Assembly: GCF_949987515.2 (NCBI RefSeq)
Contig: NC_082701.1
Coordinates: forward strand, 41,681,755-41,745,754
DNA from: Delphinus delphis
Lineage: Eukaryota; Chordata; Mammalia; Artiodactyla; Delphinidae
Direction: 5' to 3'
DNA: 64,000 nt
Both the position numbers and the translations under genes were made by a program. Numbering within the stretch: the stretch's first letter is position 1; every line of letters begins with the position of its first letter. Below, one piece after another: positions 35,230 through 46,139 of this stretch. A model generated the notes under the pieces. That model had not been told where the DNA came from, did no database searches, and saw only the letters and a list, made by a program, of their open reading frames with translations.

Positions 35230-35990
35230 GCACGATAAATGATGCATAAAACTACAGCCTAAAAGGGGCCTCCGCCGCCCGGCCCCTCGGTGGGCATGCG
35301 TGTGTGTGAGCGCACATTTTCCACCCGCCGGCCGAAGCACCCCAGCTCCGGGCCGGCGGCGGCGGCGGCGGCATTTTAATGTCAGATGGAATCGCTAATG
35401 CCCGCGTTGCCATGGCGACCGCGGGAGCGGCAGAGCTAAAAGCCGCTGCCTGGGCCCGGCGCCGCCTCCCCCGCGGCAGCCCACCCGGGCGGTGCAGATT
35501 CGCTTTGTCTTACTCGCTCCCCGCCTCCTCCCTCTCCCTCTTTCCCTCTCTCTTTCCTTTTTCATCCCCCTTCTCCCCCTCTTCCATCCTCCCTCCCCTC
35601 CCGGACTCCCTCTCCTTTGCTGCCCCGCCCCCACGCTCCCCGGCACCAGCCCTTCCCGAGCTGCCGCAGGTCCTGGACCCGTGGCCTCCGCTCCGCCGCA
35701 GGTGCCAGATCAAGCAGCCCGCTCCCCTCATCCGGAGGCATAGACAGGCCCGGGGCCCGTTTGTTATTCTTGGGGACCTTAATGCCTCACTTGAAACCAG
35801 TCTTTTAAAAAGAGGATTAAGAAAACAGGAAGTATTGTTCTTCCCGCACCTGGACGTCTGCCCTAAGGCACATGGTCTGCCTCTCCGACCCCCGGCCCGC
35901 CGTGGTCACCCTGGCGTGAGAGGACCGGCCGAGGCCCCCCGTGGCCGCTCGTTGCCCCCCGCCGCTCCCCAGAGTGACTGGAGGTGACAG
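35230..35990. promoter_or_regulatory. Isolated intronic CpG island, candidate promoter
   Basis: An abrupt rise in GC and CpG content within an AT-rich intron. It includes a (CGG)n run (35354-35372), an RFX-type X-box at 35406-35419, a GC-box-like CCCCGCCCCC near 35623 and a 78-base pyrimidine tract (35524-35601) broken by only two A residues. No TATA box is evident. The 202-codon + strand frame across it is low-complexity and not supported as a protein. I infer a CpG-type promoter, either an alternative MYO1D start or a non-coding RNA, but the sequence alone shows neither transcript nor direction. Confidence 0.6.
35406..35419. promoter_or_regulatory. RFX X-box-like palindrome
   Basis: GTTGCCATGGCGAC differs by one base from the perfect X-box palindrome GTTGCCATGGCAAC bound by RFX factors. 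It sits in the middle of the CpG island. Confidence 0.6.
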
Positions 35991-36954
35991 TCATGGAAAT
36001 GCACATGCCTCGTCTGGCCTCGGAGAGAACACAGCAGCTATGGCAGTTCCTCACCTAGATGGGGTTCGCTGCCCCCAGAGCAGAATTACCAGGGCTTCCA
36101 AGGCCTGAACTCCTGATTGGGGGCGGGGGGCGGGGGGGTAGTGTCCTGTACTGCTATTAGAATCCACCTAAGCTGGTAATGAAGAGCACTGAGACCATAG
36201 TAATGACCCCCAACCCGTAACCCTTGTGTCATCCATCTTTGTCCTGGAGCAGCATAGCAGCTCTAATGGCACTGGCTTAAAATGTCAGATTAGCTCATGG
36301 TCTAGCTGATGCCCTCATCTTCGAGGAAAAAAAAAAAAGCAAAAAGAAAACAGATTTGTGCCACTCTATTGGAGTGTCTGTAAAAAGGACACACCATGGT
36401 CTAATTAGATTTGAAAAATAAAAGGCATTTTCTAGACACCAACGGTATCCAACACATAGTTAGGTATTTGGTTTAACACTCTGTTTTGGAATGACTTCTT
36501 CCATGTTCTGAAGGCTACACCTAGTATTTAAATGATGAAACACTGATTAACAGCCAGCAACCTTGGCCCACTCTTACTTACCATGGTCTGGAGTCAGTGG
36601 CTCTGCAGTATCATCTTGCTTCCATAACATACCATGGCCCGTCACTGTCATTCCTACATCTGAAATGAAAGGTACGCCTTTAAGATGGTTAAAGGCTGGG
36701 GTTTTGCTTTAGAGTCCCTGCCCCCCAATGAGTATACATGTATATGTATGTGTGTATTGGCTACATTCACACAGAACAATGCCTGCACGGACGCACACAC
36801 AGTAAGTGGAACTGCGGTTGCCTCTAGGGAACACTTTCCCCAAGAGTAGATGAGACTAGACTACATCCCCGCACTGATCCCAAAGCATTCTGCACTTTTT
36901 ACGTTCAGAGCTCTTCCCAGAATTAGGGATAAACAGTGATAAACAGTGATGAGT
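35991..36954. other. Intronic sequence, nothing recognised except a G-run cluster
   Basis: A G-rich run at about 36117-36138 (three G-runs of 5-7 separated by single C) is quadruplex-capable. Otherwise unremarkable. Confidence 0.5.
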
Positions 36955-37100
36955 GTGTAATTCACGTTTACGTACGTCTCCACACCGGACTATAAGCTTG
37001 GTGAGGGCAGGAGCAACACGTGTCTTTTATGCCCCTGTATCTTCAAGGGCCAGCACACATTCAGGACTTAGTATGTATCTGTTGAATAAAGAGAAGTGGA
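36955..37100 (+). repeat. L2 3'-end relic, sense
   Basis: GGACTATAAGCTTGGTGAGG and TATCTGTTGAATAAAGAGAA match the sense L2 terminus. Confidence 0.65.
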
Positions 37101-37500
37101 CAAGAAGGGGGGTGCTGACAGAGTGATGGGGCCTGGGGGCTGTCCAGAGGGTGAGCAGGGGTGCCCATTTCCACGGTCCTCTTGTGAGCTTAGGGGCCCC
37201 CCAGAGACTCCACCCTTCCTGTACAAAGTACCTCAATAAAGTTGTTCTAAGTAATTCTTGTGTAACTAGAATATGTCTGAAACTCATCAGAATAAAAAGC
37301 TTGATGAATCAGTTAAATTGTAAAATAAGGGGATTTTGCCTTTGTCATTTGCCAAGCCAGTTCCTGAGCAGCTGACTGGAGCACTTACCCAAGGCAAGGC
37401 AAGGCAGCCCTTCTTTCTGTTCCTTCCCAGGGAAGGTGATGCTTTGGTGCTCTGCGGCAGGGGCTCACAGGAATACTACCCAGGGCTTTAAAACACTAAC

Positions 37501-37799
37501 AGGGACTTCCCTGGTGGCACAGTAGTTAAGAATCCGCCTGCCAATGCAGGGGACATGGGTTCGAGCCCTGGTCCGGGAAGCTCCCACATGCCGCGGGGCA
37601 ACTGGGCCCGTGAGCCACAACTACTGAGCCTGCGCGTCTGGAGCCTGTGCTCCGCAACAAGAGAGGCCGCGACAGTGAGAGGCCCGCGCACCACGATGAA
37701 GAGTGGCCCCCGTTCGCCGCAACTAGAGAAAGCCCTCGCACAGAAACGAAGACCCAACACAGCCAAAAATAAACAAATTAAAATAAATTTAAAAAAAAG
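37501..37799 (+). repeat. CHR-2-type SINE, long form
   Basis: Target-site duplication AAAACACTAAC at 37490-37500 and 37800-37810; AAATAAACAAATT tail. Confidence 0.95.
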
Positions 37800-37810
37800 A
37801 AAACACTAAC

Positions 37811-40014
37811 GAACATCCAAGGGCCCACATGCAGACGGGCTGATCAGAGTCTGTCCAATAAGGACTGACCACTGCTTTGCAGATGCTCCTCTGACAATTC
37901 TGGTGCTCAGTCAGGGTTAACAGTGTTGCTCTGAGGGCTCCCAGAAATGGAGGTTAGGGGAAGCAAGAAACTCACCAAACCCAGAGATTCAACTTCAGCT
38001 GTGAAGCTGACGCTGATACACTCTAGGCTGAACAAAGAGATGACTGGCTTCAGCCCACTTCAGGTTGTTCCAGCACTACTCACAGAACCTCTCTTTGCCT
38101 TAAAACGCCTGCAGGGTCCCCTCCTTTGACAGTCGTTTAAAAAAAATCAGCAACTGTCTAATCAGGGCACGAACCATTTTTCAGACTTGCCCAGGCAGGA
38201 GTGACCTAAATATTACTCAGGGTGTCTGACTTCCAGCCCCAGAGGAAGAGTGTATTTGGTTTGATTGTTTTTATGCTGATGAAGTTGAGCCAGTAATTCA
38301 AGGTCCCCATAGGGATGGCTGAATCATTCGATGCTATGAATTAGTTCTTCAGACCGAATGCAGTGGTGCAGAGCTATTATTGAATTACTCACTTTTCAAT
38401 AGCATCACTTATGCGCTCACTCAGTCTAATTTGTGGTGCCGTTTTTAATTGATGTGAGCTAAAATGAGCAGAACTTGGAGGGTTTGGTGGGAGTGGCCCA
38501 GCCCATTTATAGCAGCCAGGTATGAAGAGTAGATCTCTGGAAAACGTGACTAACCCATTTCCGAGCCAACGGGCATAGAGGCAGACTGCTCTGCTCTCTC
38601 TCCCAGGTAACCCTGCAGGCAGTAAATAGAGCCTGTATTAGAAGCCACGAAAGCTGTAAACACACACAGCAGGGAACTCTGCCCAAATTGCCCAACAAGG
38701 TATCAGGTGCAATTGACATTCCACTAGAAGTGTGTCTTCCGCAAGGTCAAGGCAAATTTGGCAAGAAGCCACATGGGGACACTTCACGTTGAAATCTCTT
38801 AGGAAGCTGAGGACAGGGAAATAAATGTTGGTCTTGGGCTCTTCAATCAAGTTAGTGATTGTGGAGAGAACAGGAACCCTTCAGGTCAAGCAGGAGAAGC
38901 ACCAGCGTGGCCTGGGCAAACCCACACTGTCTTTCCCAGACAGCAGGCTCCAGCCTGGATCCAAACAACCCGTTTCTGGGAACTTAAAATCAGAACTAAG
39001 ATGGATAGCGGTCGAGTGGTCTCAAGTCCCCTACAGGGCCTCTGATGTGTATCCCAGCAGCAGCAGCATGGTGAATGGTCTCTGTAATGTGGGATTCCCG
39101 GGGAAAGTGGGCCTGGAGCACCGCCACTGGTTCCTCTCTCATTATAGGGCCAGAAATAGATGCCGCATCCCAGGAAAGGGGAAGTAAGGCTGCATGGAAT
39201 GTTTCATCTGTTGGAATATTGTTCTGCGCCGCCTGACAAGATTACTGAGTTCTCAGTCCTGTAGCAGCGGCGTTGAGTAAGAGTCTGAAAATTGATGCAT
39301 TATGTACTTGCTTAAAATAGCAAATGCAGAAAAGCAGAGCTGCTAAGAAGTGTGCAGAACATATTGATGGAAAGGCCTACGTTGCCTCTGTCATCACCAG
39401 CATGAAAGGGTGTATCGGAGCAGGGGGCGGATTTTCCATCAAAAGCATTCGTGTGGTAAAGACTTCTGTACCACAATGAGTCAGGGGTACATTTTTTAGC
39501 TAACATAACTGAGTGCAAATCCTTCTGTTCTCAAACAGGTGGTAGAAAGTGAGCAATTTGTTTCTTTTCATCTCAGTGTTCTGGGTTGGTTCATGAGATA
39601 GTTGCTTCTATTTTAACCTTGTTGAGTTCCCCCTTCGAACAGAAATCCCCAGTTCCTTGCTACCTAATCAGATATTCTGCGCCGTGGATCACAGCTGCCT
39701 GGATGGGCAGCAAGGTTTAGTGCGAGTGAGGTGGAAAGTGTCATCTGCCCCCCGAGAAGAAAACATCATCTTTTGTCAGCATAGATGGGATTTTAAAATA
39801 CTCAAGAACAAGTTAAAAGGGCTTTCTGGAATCGACAAGCCTTTTCACCAATATGGCCCTAGGAGATGGCACGGTTATTGCTTAAGGGGCTATCCATGGT
39901 CAAGCGAAGAGGCCTTGAGACACAAGGGCAAGGGTCCCTTCAGCCCCTGTATCAACTGTTTAACCAACATTCTAAACATAAGGATCTCCTTCTTTAAAGC
40001 ACTTGGCTCCATTA
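37811..40014. other. 2.2-kb repeat-poor intronic stretch
   Basis: No transposon that I can name in over 2 kb, flanked by SINE-dense DNA. The part at 38250-38470 is AT-rich with homeodomain-like TAATT motifs and may be a conserved non-coding element. No coding exon seen. Confidence 0.5.
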
Positions 40015-40460
40015 ACAGACGTTGAAGGGGCACTTACTCCGAGCCAGGCATTGCCCTAGCCCCTGTGCCTATGTAGTTGTCCTTTTTTTTTTTTTTTTTT
40101 TTTTTTTTTTGGCGGGCCTCTCACTGCTGTGGCCTCTCCCGTTGCGGAGCACAGGCTCCGGACGCGCAGGCTCAGCGGCCATGGCTCACGGGCCCAGCCG
40201 CTCCGCAGCATGTGGGATCTTCCCGGACCAGGGCACGAACCCGTGTCCCCTGCATCGGCAGGCGGACTCCCAACCACTGCGCCACCAGGGAAGCCCTATT
40301 TTGTCCTTTAACTCTCACCAAAACCCTTTGGAAAAGCATTACCACTGTTTATTATCCCAGTTCAGGAAACCAAGCTTCAAAGGGTAGGTGATCACCCAGA
40401 GCCATACAGCTGGATTCACACCCTAGACTGGCTGATTCCAAAGGCCTGTTCTCTCCACCA
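40015..40460 (+). repeat. MIR relic, split by a SINE
   Basis: Left part has GGCACTTACTCCGAGCCAGG. After the SINE come TCACCAAAACCCTTTGGAAA, CCCAGTTCAGGAAACCAAGC and CCCAGAGCCATACAGCTGG in MIR order. Confidence 0.75.
40086..40300 (-). repeat. CHR-type SINE, short form, young
   Basis: T-run of about 28 bases and antisense short-form body. Target-site duplication TTGTCCTTT at 40077-40085 and 40301-40309. Inserted in a MIR. Confidence 0.95.
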
Positions 40461-40934
40461 GGCCCCATTGTCTCCTGTCTCGATTAAGCAACATTCCTAG
40501 AAATACACAGAACCTGGAAGTCCCAGTCCCCGTCTCCTCCCTGCTGCTGCTGCCAGCTGCAGTGTCTGACTCCCGGGTGTGTTATAGCCAGAGTTCCAAA
40601 GGACTGGTTAGTATCCATGAGAAATCACTTTTTCCAGGCTCAGCAAGCAGTTGGATGTGCAAGCCGCCCCTACATGGGAACTTTAACTAACTGTTCAGTA
40701 AACCATAATGTGCTGATTGTTGTTGGACAGTGACCAGTTTCCGGTTTCCTATAGGTCACCACAATTCTAGAGAATGTGACCTTTTATTTGCAGAGCAAGA
40801 ATTAGGCCTTTCTTTTCCTCCCCAGCCCCCTGCCTTTATAATTTGCACTATTGCTCCTAGGAATACTGCTTTTAAAGTTTGGACATTTTCAGATAAAAAT
40901 TGCTGGAAAGAATGGTGGGAAAAGTATCAACAAG
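40461..40934. other. Intronic sequence, nothing recognised
   Basis: A 71-codon + strand frame at 40730-40945 has no identifiable family and runs into the following SINE. Confidence 0.5.
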
Positions 40935-40945
40935 TAGACCATTGA

Positions 40946-41220
40946 TGGGCTTCCCTGGTGGCGCAGTGGCTAAGAATCCGCCGGCCAATGCAGGTGACAC
41001 GGGTTCGAGCCCTGGTCTGGGAAGATCCCAAATGCCGCGGAGCAACTACGCCCGTGAGCCACAACTGCTGAGCCCGCGTGCCACAACTACCGAAGCCCGT
41101 GCGCCCTAGAGCCCGTGCTCTGCAACAACAGAAGCCACCGCGATGAGAAGCCCACGCGCAGCAACGAAGACCCAAGGCAGCCAAAAATAAATAAATAAAT
41201 AAATTTATATATATAAAAAA
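40946..41220 (+). repeat. CHR-2-type SINE, first of a tandem pair
   Basis: Flanked by AGACCATTGA at 40936-40945 and 41221-41230; AAATAAATAAATAAATTTATATATATAAA tail region. Confidence 0.94.
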
Positions 41221-41230
41221 AGACCATTGA

Positions 41231-41354
41231 GACTTCCCTGGTGGTCTAGTGGTTAAGACTCTGCGCTTCTACTGCAGGGAGCTCAGGTTCAAACCCTGCT
41301 CAGGGAACTAAGATCCCACATGCCGTGGGGCGTGGCCAAAAAAAAAAAGAAGAC
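41231..41354 (+). repeat. CHR-1-like SINE, second of a tandem pair
   Basis: Begins immediately after the AGACCATTGA copy at 41221-41230 and ends at a further GACCATTGA at 41355-41363, so it shares the target site of the preceding SINE. Confidence 0.92.
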
Positions 41355-41363
41355 GACCATTGA

Positions 41364-41939
41364 ATAAAAAGTGAGAAACGTTAAGGAGTTTAGGGTGCAT
41401 GAGAATGGTACTCAGGCTGCTCACTTGCCATTTTAACACTGAACTGTCAAATTGGAGGCTTATTTGCTTAATATAGCACGGAATCAGGATAATATTGTAA
41501 ATACTTACTTTATAGCAGAATTTGCTTACAAAATAGGTTTGGGAAACAATTTTGATATATGATCTCCCCACTGGATCACACAGTCCTTTAAGGGAGGGAG
41601 AACAATGAGGTATATGTTCCCCAGTGAGTCCTCATAACATGTAGCGAAACCCTTTGGATCATTTCCAGAGGAAGTGAAACTCAACATTGTCCAAAACCAA
41701 ACTCACTCTCTGTTTCCTTCTCCATCACCCACGCTGACAACCTAGAGATGTGGAAGACGCTACCTTTTACCATCTACGTTCAGTGGTCACCAAATTCTTG
41801 CTCTGAAGCATCTCTCAAACTTGACCTGTGTCTGCCCTGTTAACAACCACAGCCCTTTCTTCCCTGATTTAGTTTCCTACCTGGTCTGCCTGCTTTTAAA
41901 TGCCCCCATCAGTCTATCCTCCACACCACCTGTTTCCTA
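41364..41939. other. Intronic sequence, nothing recognised
   Basis: No named repeat or exon seen. Confidence 0.5.
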
Positions 41940-42155
41940 TCAATTTCATGTATTCGCTCATTTATTAAATAAGCACCTACTTTATGCCAGACACTCTTAG
42001 GCACAGCGATAAGGAGGAGGTCCCATTCCCGTGGAGTTTCCCTTTAGGAAGGGGGTGGGAGCCATAGGAAGACAGACAGTGAAGAAGCCAAGAATCAAAT
42101 AGGTCAGTTTCAGATAGCGGTAAGTGCACGGATAAAAACAAAGTATTATCTCTCT
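41940..42155 (-). repeat. L2 3'-end relic
   Basis: CATTTATTAAATAAGCACCT and TTTATGCCAGACACTCTTAG are the antisense L2 terminus. Confidence 0.65.
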
Positions 42156-42159
42156 TCTC

Positions 42160-42925
42160 CACTCAAGGATCCTTAAGGGAGTCCCCATTGCTTGCAGAGT
42201 TAAGCCTAAACTCCTCGCCTGTTATCTACCCCAGCCTCTCTCCCACCACAGTCTCCAGACACAGTTGCATCCTGAACTACAGCCCCACGCTTGCCGTTCC
42301 CTGCATGTTCTCTAAATTTCACTTTTAGGCTTCAACAAGGTCATCTCTGTTCGTCCAAGTCCTCTTCACCCTCCAAGGGGCAGTTCGTCACCTCCTGTCT
42401 TTGGGTTTTGGAGATCTGGGCTGGGGAGGCCCAGGTAGGCTGCTGGGAGGAAGGGCAGCTAGAGCTTGAGGGACGTCGCTGGAGGGAGGAGAGATGCCGG
42501 CCAAGCTGGGCGAGGCCGCTAGGCGGAGGGTGTGCCTGTTGCCCGGGGATTCAGCACCCTGCCCCTCGGCTCTGGCTTCCTCCACACGGGTGGGGAGCAG
42601 CGTGAGGAAGAGAGATCAGGTCACATTCCGGACCGGGGTGCTGAGAGCCCAGTTTATTCCCATGATGCATCTGCATTTCAAAGCCTCAAGCTCCATGGCC
42701 CAAGAGGCTGCACCCAGCAGCAAGCAGGCAGAATCCTTCACTCCGCCCACCCCGTGCTTCCTGAGCGCACCCTGCAGCCCTTTAACGGTGCCAACTTTCA
42801 CGCCTTACGTAGTAGCTATTTGTCAGCAAGTCGGCCTCCCTCCCCAGACTCTGAGCGTCTTGAGAACGGAGGCCGTTTTATTATCTATCTTCTATCCCAG
42901 AGCCTTAGACTCAGATATTTGATGT
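42160..42925 (+). repeat. L2 relic(s), sense, with a GC-rich interruption
   Basis: TTAAGCCTAAACTCCTCGCC and GCTTGCCGTTCCCTGCATGT (42160-42400) and later GAGCGTCTTGAGAACGGAGG (42853-42872) are sense L2 3' phrases. The GC-rich 42401-42780 between them is not obviously L2. Confidence 0.55.
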
Positions 42926-43282
42926 AGGACATGTTTCAAGATAATGCCGAGGAATTCCTGAGCTCATGGCAAGACTTCTTCTTAGTTCCCAACCCTGTTC
43001 AAAAGTACCATCATTAATCTTATTTAAGCATTCTTTCATGACTCTCTTTTCAGTGTATATGTCCCCTGTGTGTGTGTAGCTGCAAACCGCCTGAAATGCC
43101 CAGTTCTCGGATGGCAGAGACTGGGGTCCTACAAACTCCCCTGTGCAGTGGGCCACAGCCCCACACACATAGAAGCTCAGATGCTTCTTGATGATGGTGA
43201 ATAGAACAGGTAGATACAGGATGGTATTCCAACAAACCACTAAAAATCATCTGTTCAAAGGAAGATGTGGGTCCTGGTTTGT
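42926..43282. other. Intronic sequence, nothing recognised
   Basis: Includes a pyrimidine-rich acceptor-like CATGACTCTCTTTTCAG ending at 43053, but no coding frame follows. Confidence 0.45.
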
Positions 43283-43410
43283 GTTCAATCCAGGCTTATT
43301 TAACACCTTCATTAATGATGTGAATAGAAAATAAACACCAATGTTCACAGACGGAGCTAACTTTGGAGGTACTGTTAGCAGAAGTATCAGGATAGGAGGA
43401 GCAGAAATGT
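43283..43410 (+). repeat. CR1/L3 LINE relic
   Basis: The + strand reads roughly LFNTFINDVNRK then, after a stop, FTDGANFGGTVSRSIRIGG, aligning with the CR1/L3 reverse-transcriptase block FINDLDEGI..KFADDTKLGG. Very old and short. Confidence 0.55.
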
Positions 43411-44589
43411 AAGCAGCAAACAGCCAAGACGGAAAAAAAGAAGAAAAAGAAAAAGCTTAACACAGCAAAGAGAAAAAAAAATCTCTCAAACAGATATTTT
43501 TTGATAAAATAAAGCCCCAAAGACAGTAGAGCAAATCACTGAGATGAGAAGTTGAAGGGAGACAGAGAAAGAAGGGAGAGGTGGGAAGAGAGAGGAGGTC
43601 ATGGAGGGTGGGATGGACGCAGAGGACCTGAGCTCAGGCTCCAGAGCCGACACCCTCTTGTTGGAGGTGACGGGGCAGCGCCCTGAGGGGACACCACCCC
43701 TGCCCGTGATGCCACTCTGTCCACAGCTGCCATCCCATTTGTTTTGTGGTAGAGGTTTGGTTTGGTGGTGTTTTGTTTTGTTGCTTCTGTTTTCTGTTCT
43801 TTCCTCATATCTGAGGGAGCGGTGGGTTTGTTCTTTTAGTTCAGTTTTGAAAGGTTTCATTATCCCCGGCATAAAGCATCAATTTGGACATTTTGGGAGG
43901 GACAGAGGAATGCAGCCAGTAAAGAGTCCAGATTCCAAATATATAAAGCAAAGTGGAGCGTCCTCACTGCCTTGGTCTCTGATGTTGGTGGAAGGGAAAC
44001 AAATCCAAGGGCCGAGCAGCAGTCACTGGGCCTCTCAGGATGGGCTCAGCCCGGCCATGTCCAGCACACAGAGGCCAGGCCCGGGTCCACCTTGCCAGGG
44101 GAGGGTCCCCGACACACGAAGAACAGGAACCTTCTGGTTGACAAAACCAGAAGCCAGGAGCCTCCAGAGAGCTACAGGCCTCCTCAGGGACTCCAGCTGG
44201 AAAGTCAAGATGCCAGTGTGCCAGGGAATAGTTTAAAAAAGTACCTGAATTCTCCAAGCACCAGGAGAGCACCCCTTCTTTGACAGCCTGGAATCAACCA
44301 GGCCTGGAAACACCAATGTAAAATGTCATAAATGCCCAGGAAGCGAACGACAAGTGGTGACAGTGGGGGTCGTGGCTGTGGGTCAGGATGCCCCAACCTT
44401 AACACCATGACAGCAGATTCCAAATGCTATTTCCTGACTCGTAAGCACCAAGTATTAAAGAATTGCACGCAGCAGAGGTATTGCCCCACGCTACAGCTAG
44501 ACACGTCCGTCCATCTGAGGTCTAAATGCAGTGGGGCAAAAAAAAATAAACTTAAATAAATAAATAAATGGAAGGTGGCTTCAATGTGT
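43411..44589. other. Intronic sequence, nothing recognised
   Basis: A purine-rich stretch at 43428-43490 and an A/T-rich AAATAAATAAATAAATGG at 44554-44571. The 211-codon + frame at 43601-44236 is not similar to any family I know. Confidence 0.5.
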
Positions 44590-44790
44590 CACTCGAGAAA
44601 CAGACACCACTTTGCAGCTGTGCAGAACTCCTCGACCTTACTAAGCTTCTGTGCCCTCATCTATGGCATGGGCATCATGACAGTGCCTCGCAAGGTGTCA
44701 GCAAGGATTAAATGAGATGATGCATGTAAAATGTTTAATACGGCGCCTAGTGTGTGGAAAATTCTCCATCAGTGGAAGATGATGATTGTC
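44590..44790 (-). repeat. MIR SINE relic
   Basis: TTCTGTGCCCTCATCTATGG, AAGGATTAAATGAGATGATG and GGCGCCTAGTGTGTGGAAAA follow the antisense MIR core. Confidence 0.8.
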
Positions 44791-45614
44791 AAGTTCCCCT
44801 CCCCCAATCCAAGACCCCTTTTACAGCTACACAAGACGCGCTGCTAAGTAGCACCGGCCACAGCCAGCAGACGGCTAAGTGATCCTGGGGCGTATCTGTT
44901 CATATGACTACGGGTATCACTGAGAAACATGCATGGAACCAGTGTCTACTCATCTCCATTCAACCTCAAAAAAAAAAAAAAAAATGACAACACGTTCATT
45001 GATGTAATTCCTGGAACTTCTTCAACCTTGCGTGTATGTTTCCAAAAATCCATGAGTCCAAACGTTTGTCATCCTACGAACATTTTTGTTTCGCTGAGAA
45101 CTTCATTAGCAATGGGGCAGCAGCACCTAATACGTGAGAGTTTGGATTTACAAAGCGGAGTAATGATCCACTTTGCAGAGGGTTCTTTGGCTCCCGGAAA
45201 GCATCCCTGGAACAGTGAGCATCCCCAGGGCCTCTTCATCTGCCTTAATGCCTTCATCTGCCTTACACTGCCTTCATCTGCCTTACACTCTGTACCTCAA
45301 CACACCCTTGCACAGAGCACAGTGCCAGGAAGGCACCTGCTCCCCAAAGCCCAGCCCCTGCTCACCGATGGCGCCAACTCACTTCTCAACAACACTGCTT
45401 TGAAGATGCTTGACATTGCCCTCAGGTCTTCTGGTTAGTGTCCGATGTCGGAGTGAGTCCCAACTGCTTTCTTAATTACGTCTCTTTCTGTGACAGTTAT
45501 GGAACTCCTATTCCGTATCAGATGCTGCCCTAGGAGCTCTTGATCAGGGGATGAAAACTGCTCAGAAGCACTTAGTAAGTAGGGAGCTCAGCTAACGATT
45601 ATATCTATGACTAG
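44791..45614. other. Intronic sequence, weak L2-like patch
   Basis: 45475-45560 (CAGATGCTGCCCTAGGAGCT) may be an L2 terminus. A short direct repeat of CTTCATCTGCCTTA, three times, lies at 45235-45286. No exon. Confidence 0.4.
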
Positions 45615-45806
45615 TTTAGTGGCAGCGTGCACAGAGGTTAAGACTTGGACTCCAGCCCGGGTGCCTGGGTTCAAATCTGGCTCCACTGTGTGACCTTGGC
45701 AGGTACTTAGCCTTGTTGGGCTTCATATCCTCTTCTGAAAATGGAACTTACTTCGTGCTGTCATGAGGATTTCATGAGTTGCTGTTTGTAAAGCACTTTG
45801 CAAAAA
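45615..45806 (-). repeat. MIR relic with SINE at its end
   Basis: GGTTCAAATCTGGCTCCACT, TGTGTGACCTTGGCAGGTAC and GTTTGTAAAGCACTTTGCAA are the antisense MIR. Confidence 0.8.
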
Positions 45807-45814
45807 AGCATACA

Positions 45815-46126
45815 AGGACTTCCCTGGTGGCGCAGTGGTTAAGAATCCGCCTGCCAATTCAGGGGACATGGGTTCGAGCCCTGGTCTAGGAAGATCCCCC
45901 AAGCTGCAGAGCAGCTAAGCCCGTGTGCCACAAATACTGAGCCTGCGCGCCACAACTACTGAAGCCCGTGTGCTGCAACTACTGAAGGCCACATGGCCTA
46001 GAGCCCGTGCTCCGCAACAAGAGAAGCCACTGCACTGAGTAGCCCCTGCTCGCCACAACTAGAGAAAGCCGGTGTGCAGCAAGGAAGACCCAATGCAGCC
46101 AAAAATAAATTAAAAAATTTTTAAAC
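45815..46126 (+). repeat. CHR-2-type SINE, long form
   Basis: Target-site duplication AGCATACA at 45807-45814 and 46127-46134. Three CAACTACTGA-like modules in the body. Confidence 0.94.
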
Positions 46127-46139
46127 AGCATACAGTACT

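Noticed and set aside
35379..35987. 202-codon + strand frame across the CpG island
   Set aside because: The protein is Pro/Ser/Leu-rich from the pyrimidine tract, has no domain I know, and long chance frames are expected in GC-rich DNA. It would need conservation or transcript data.
43601..44236. 211-codon + strand frame
   Set aside because: No recognisable family; a composition-driven chance frame overlapped by a comparable one on the other strand.
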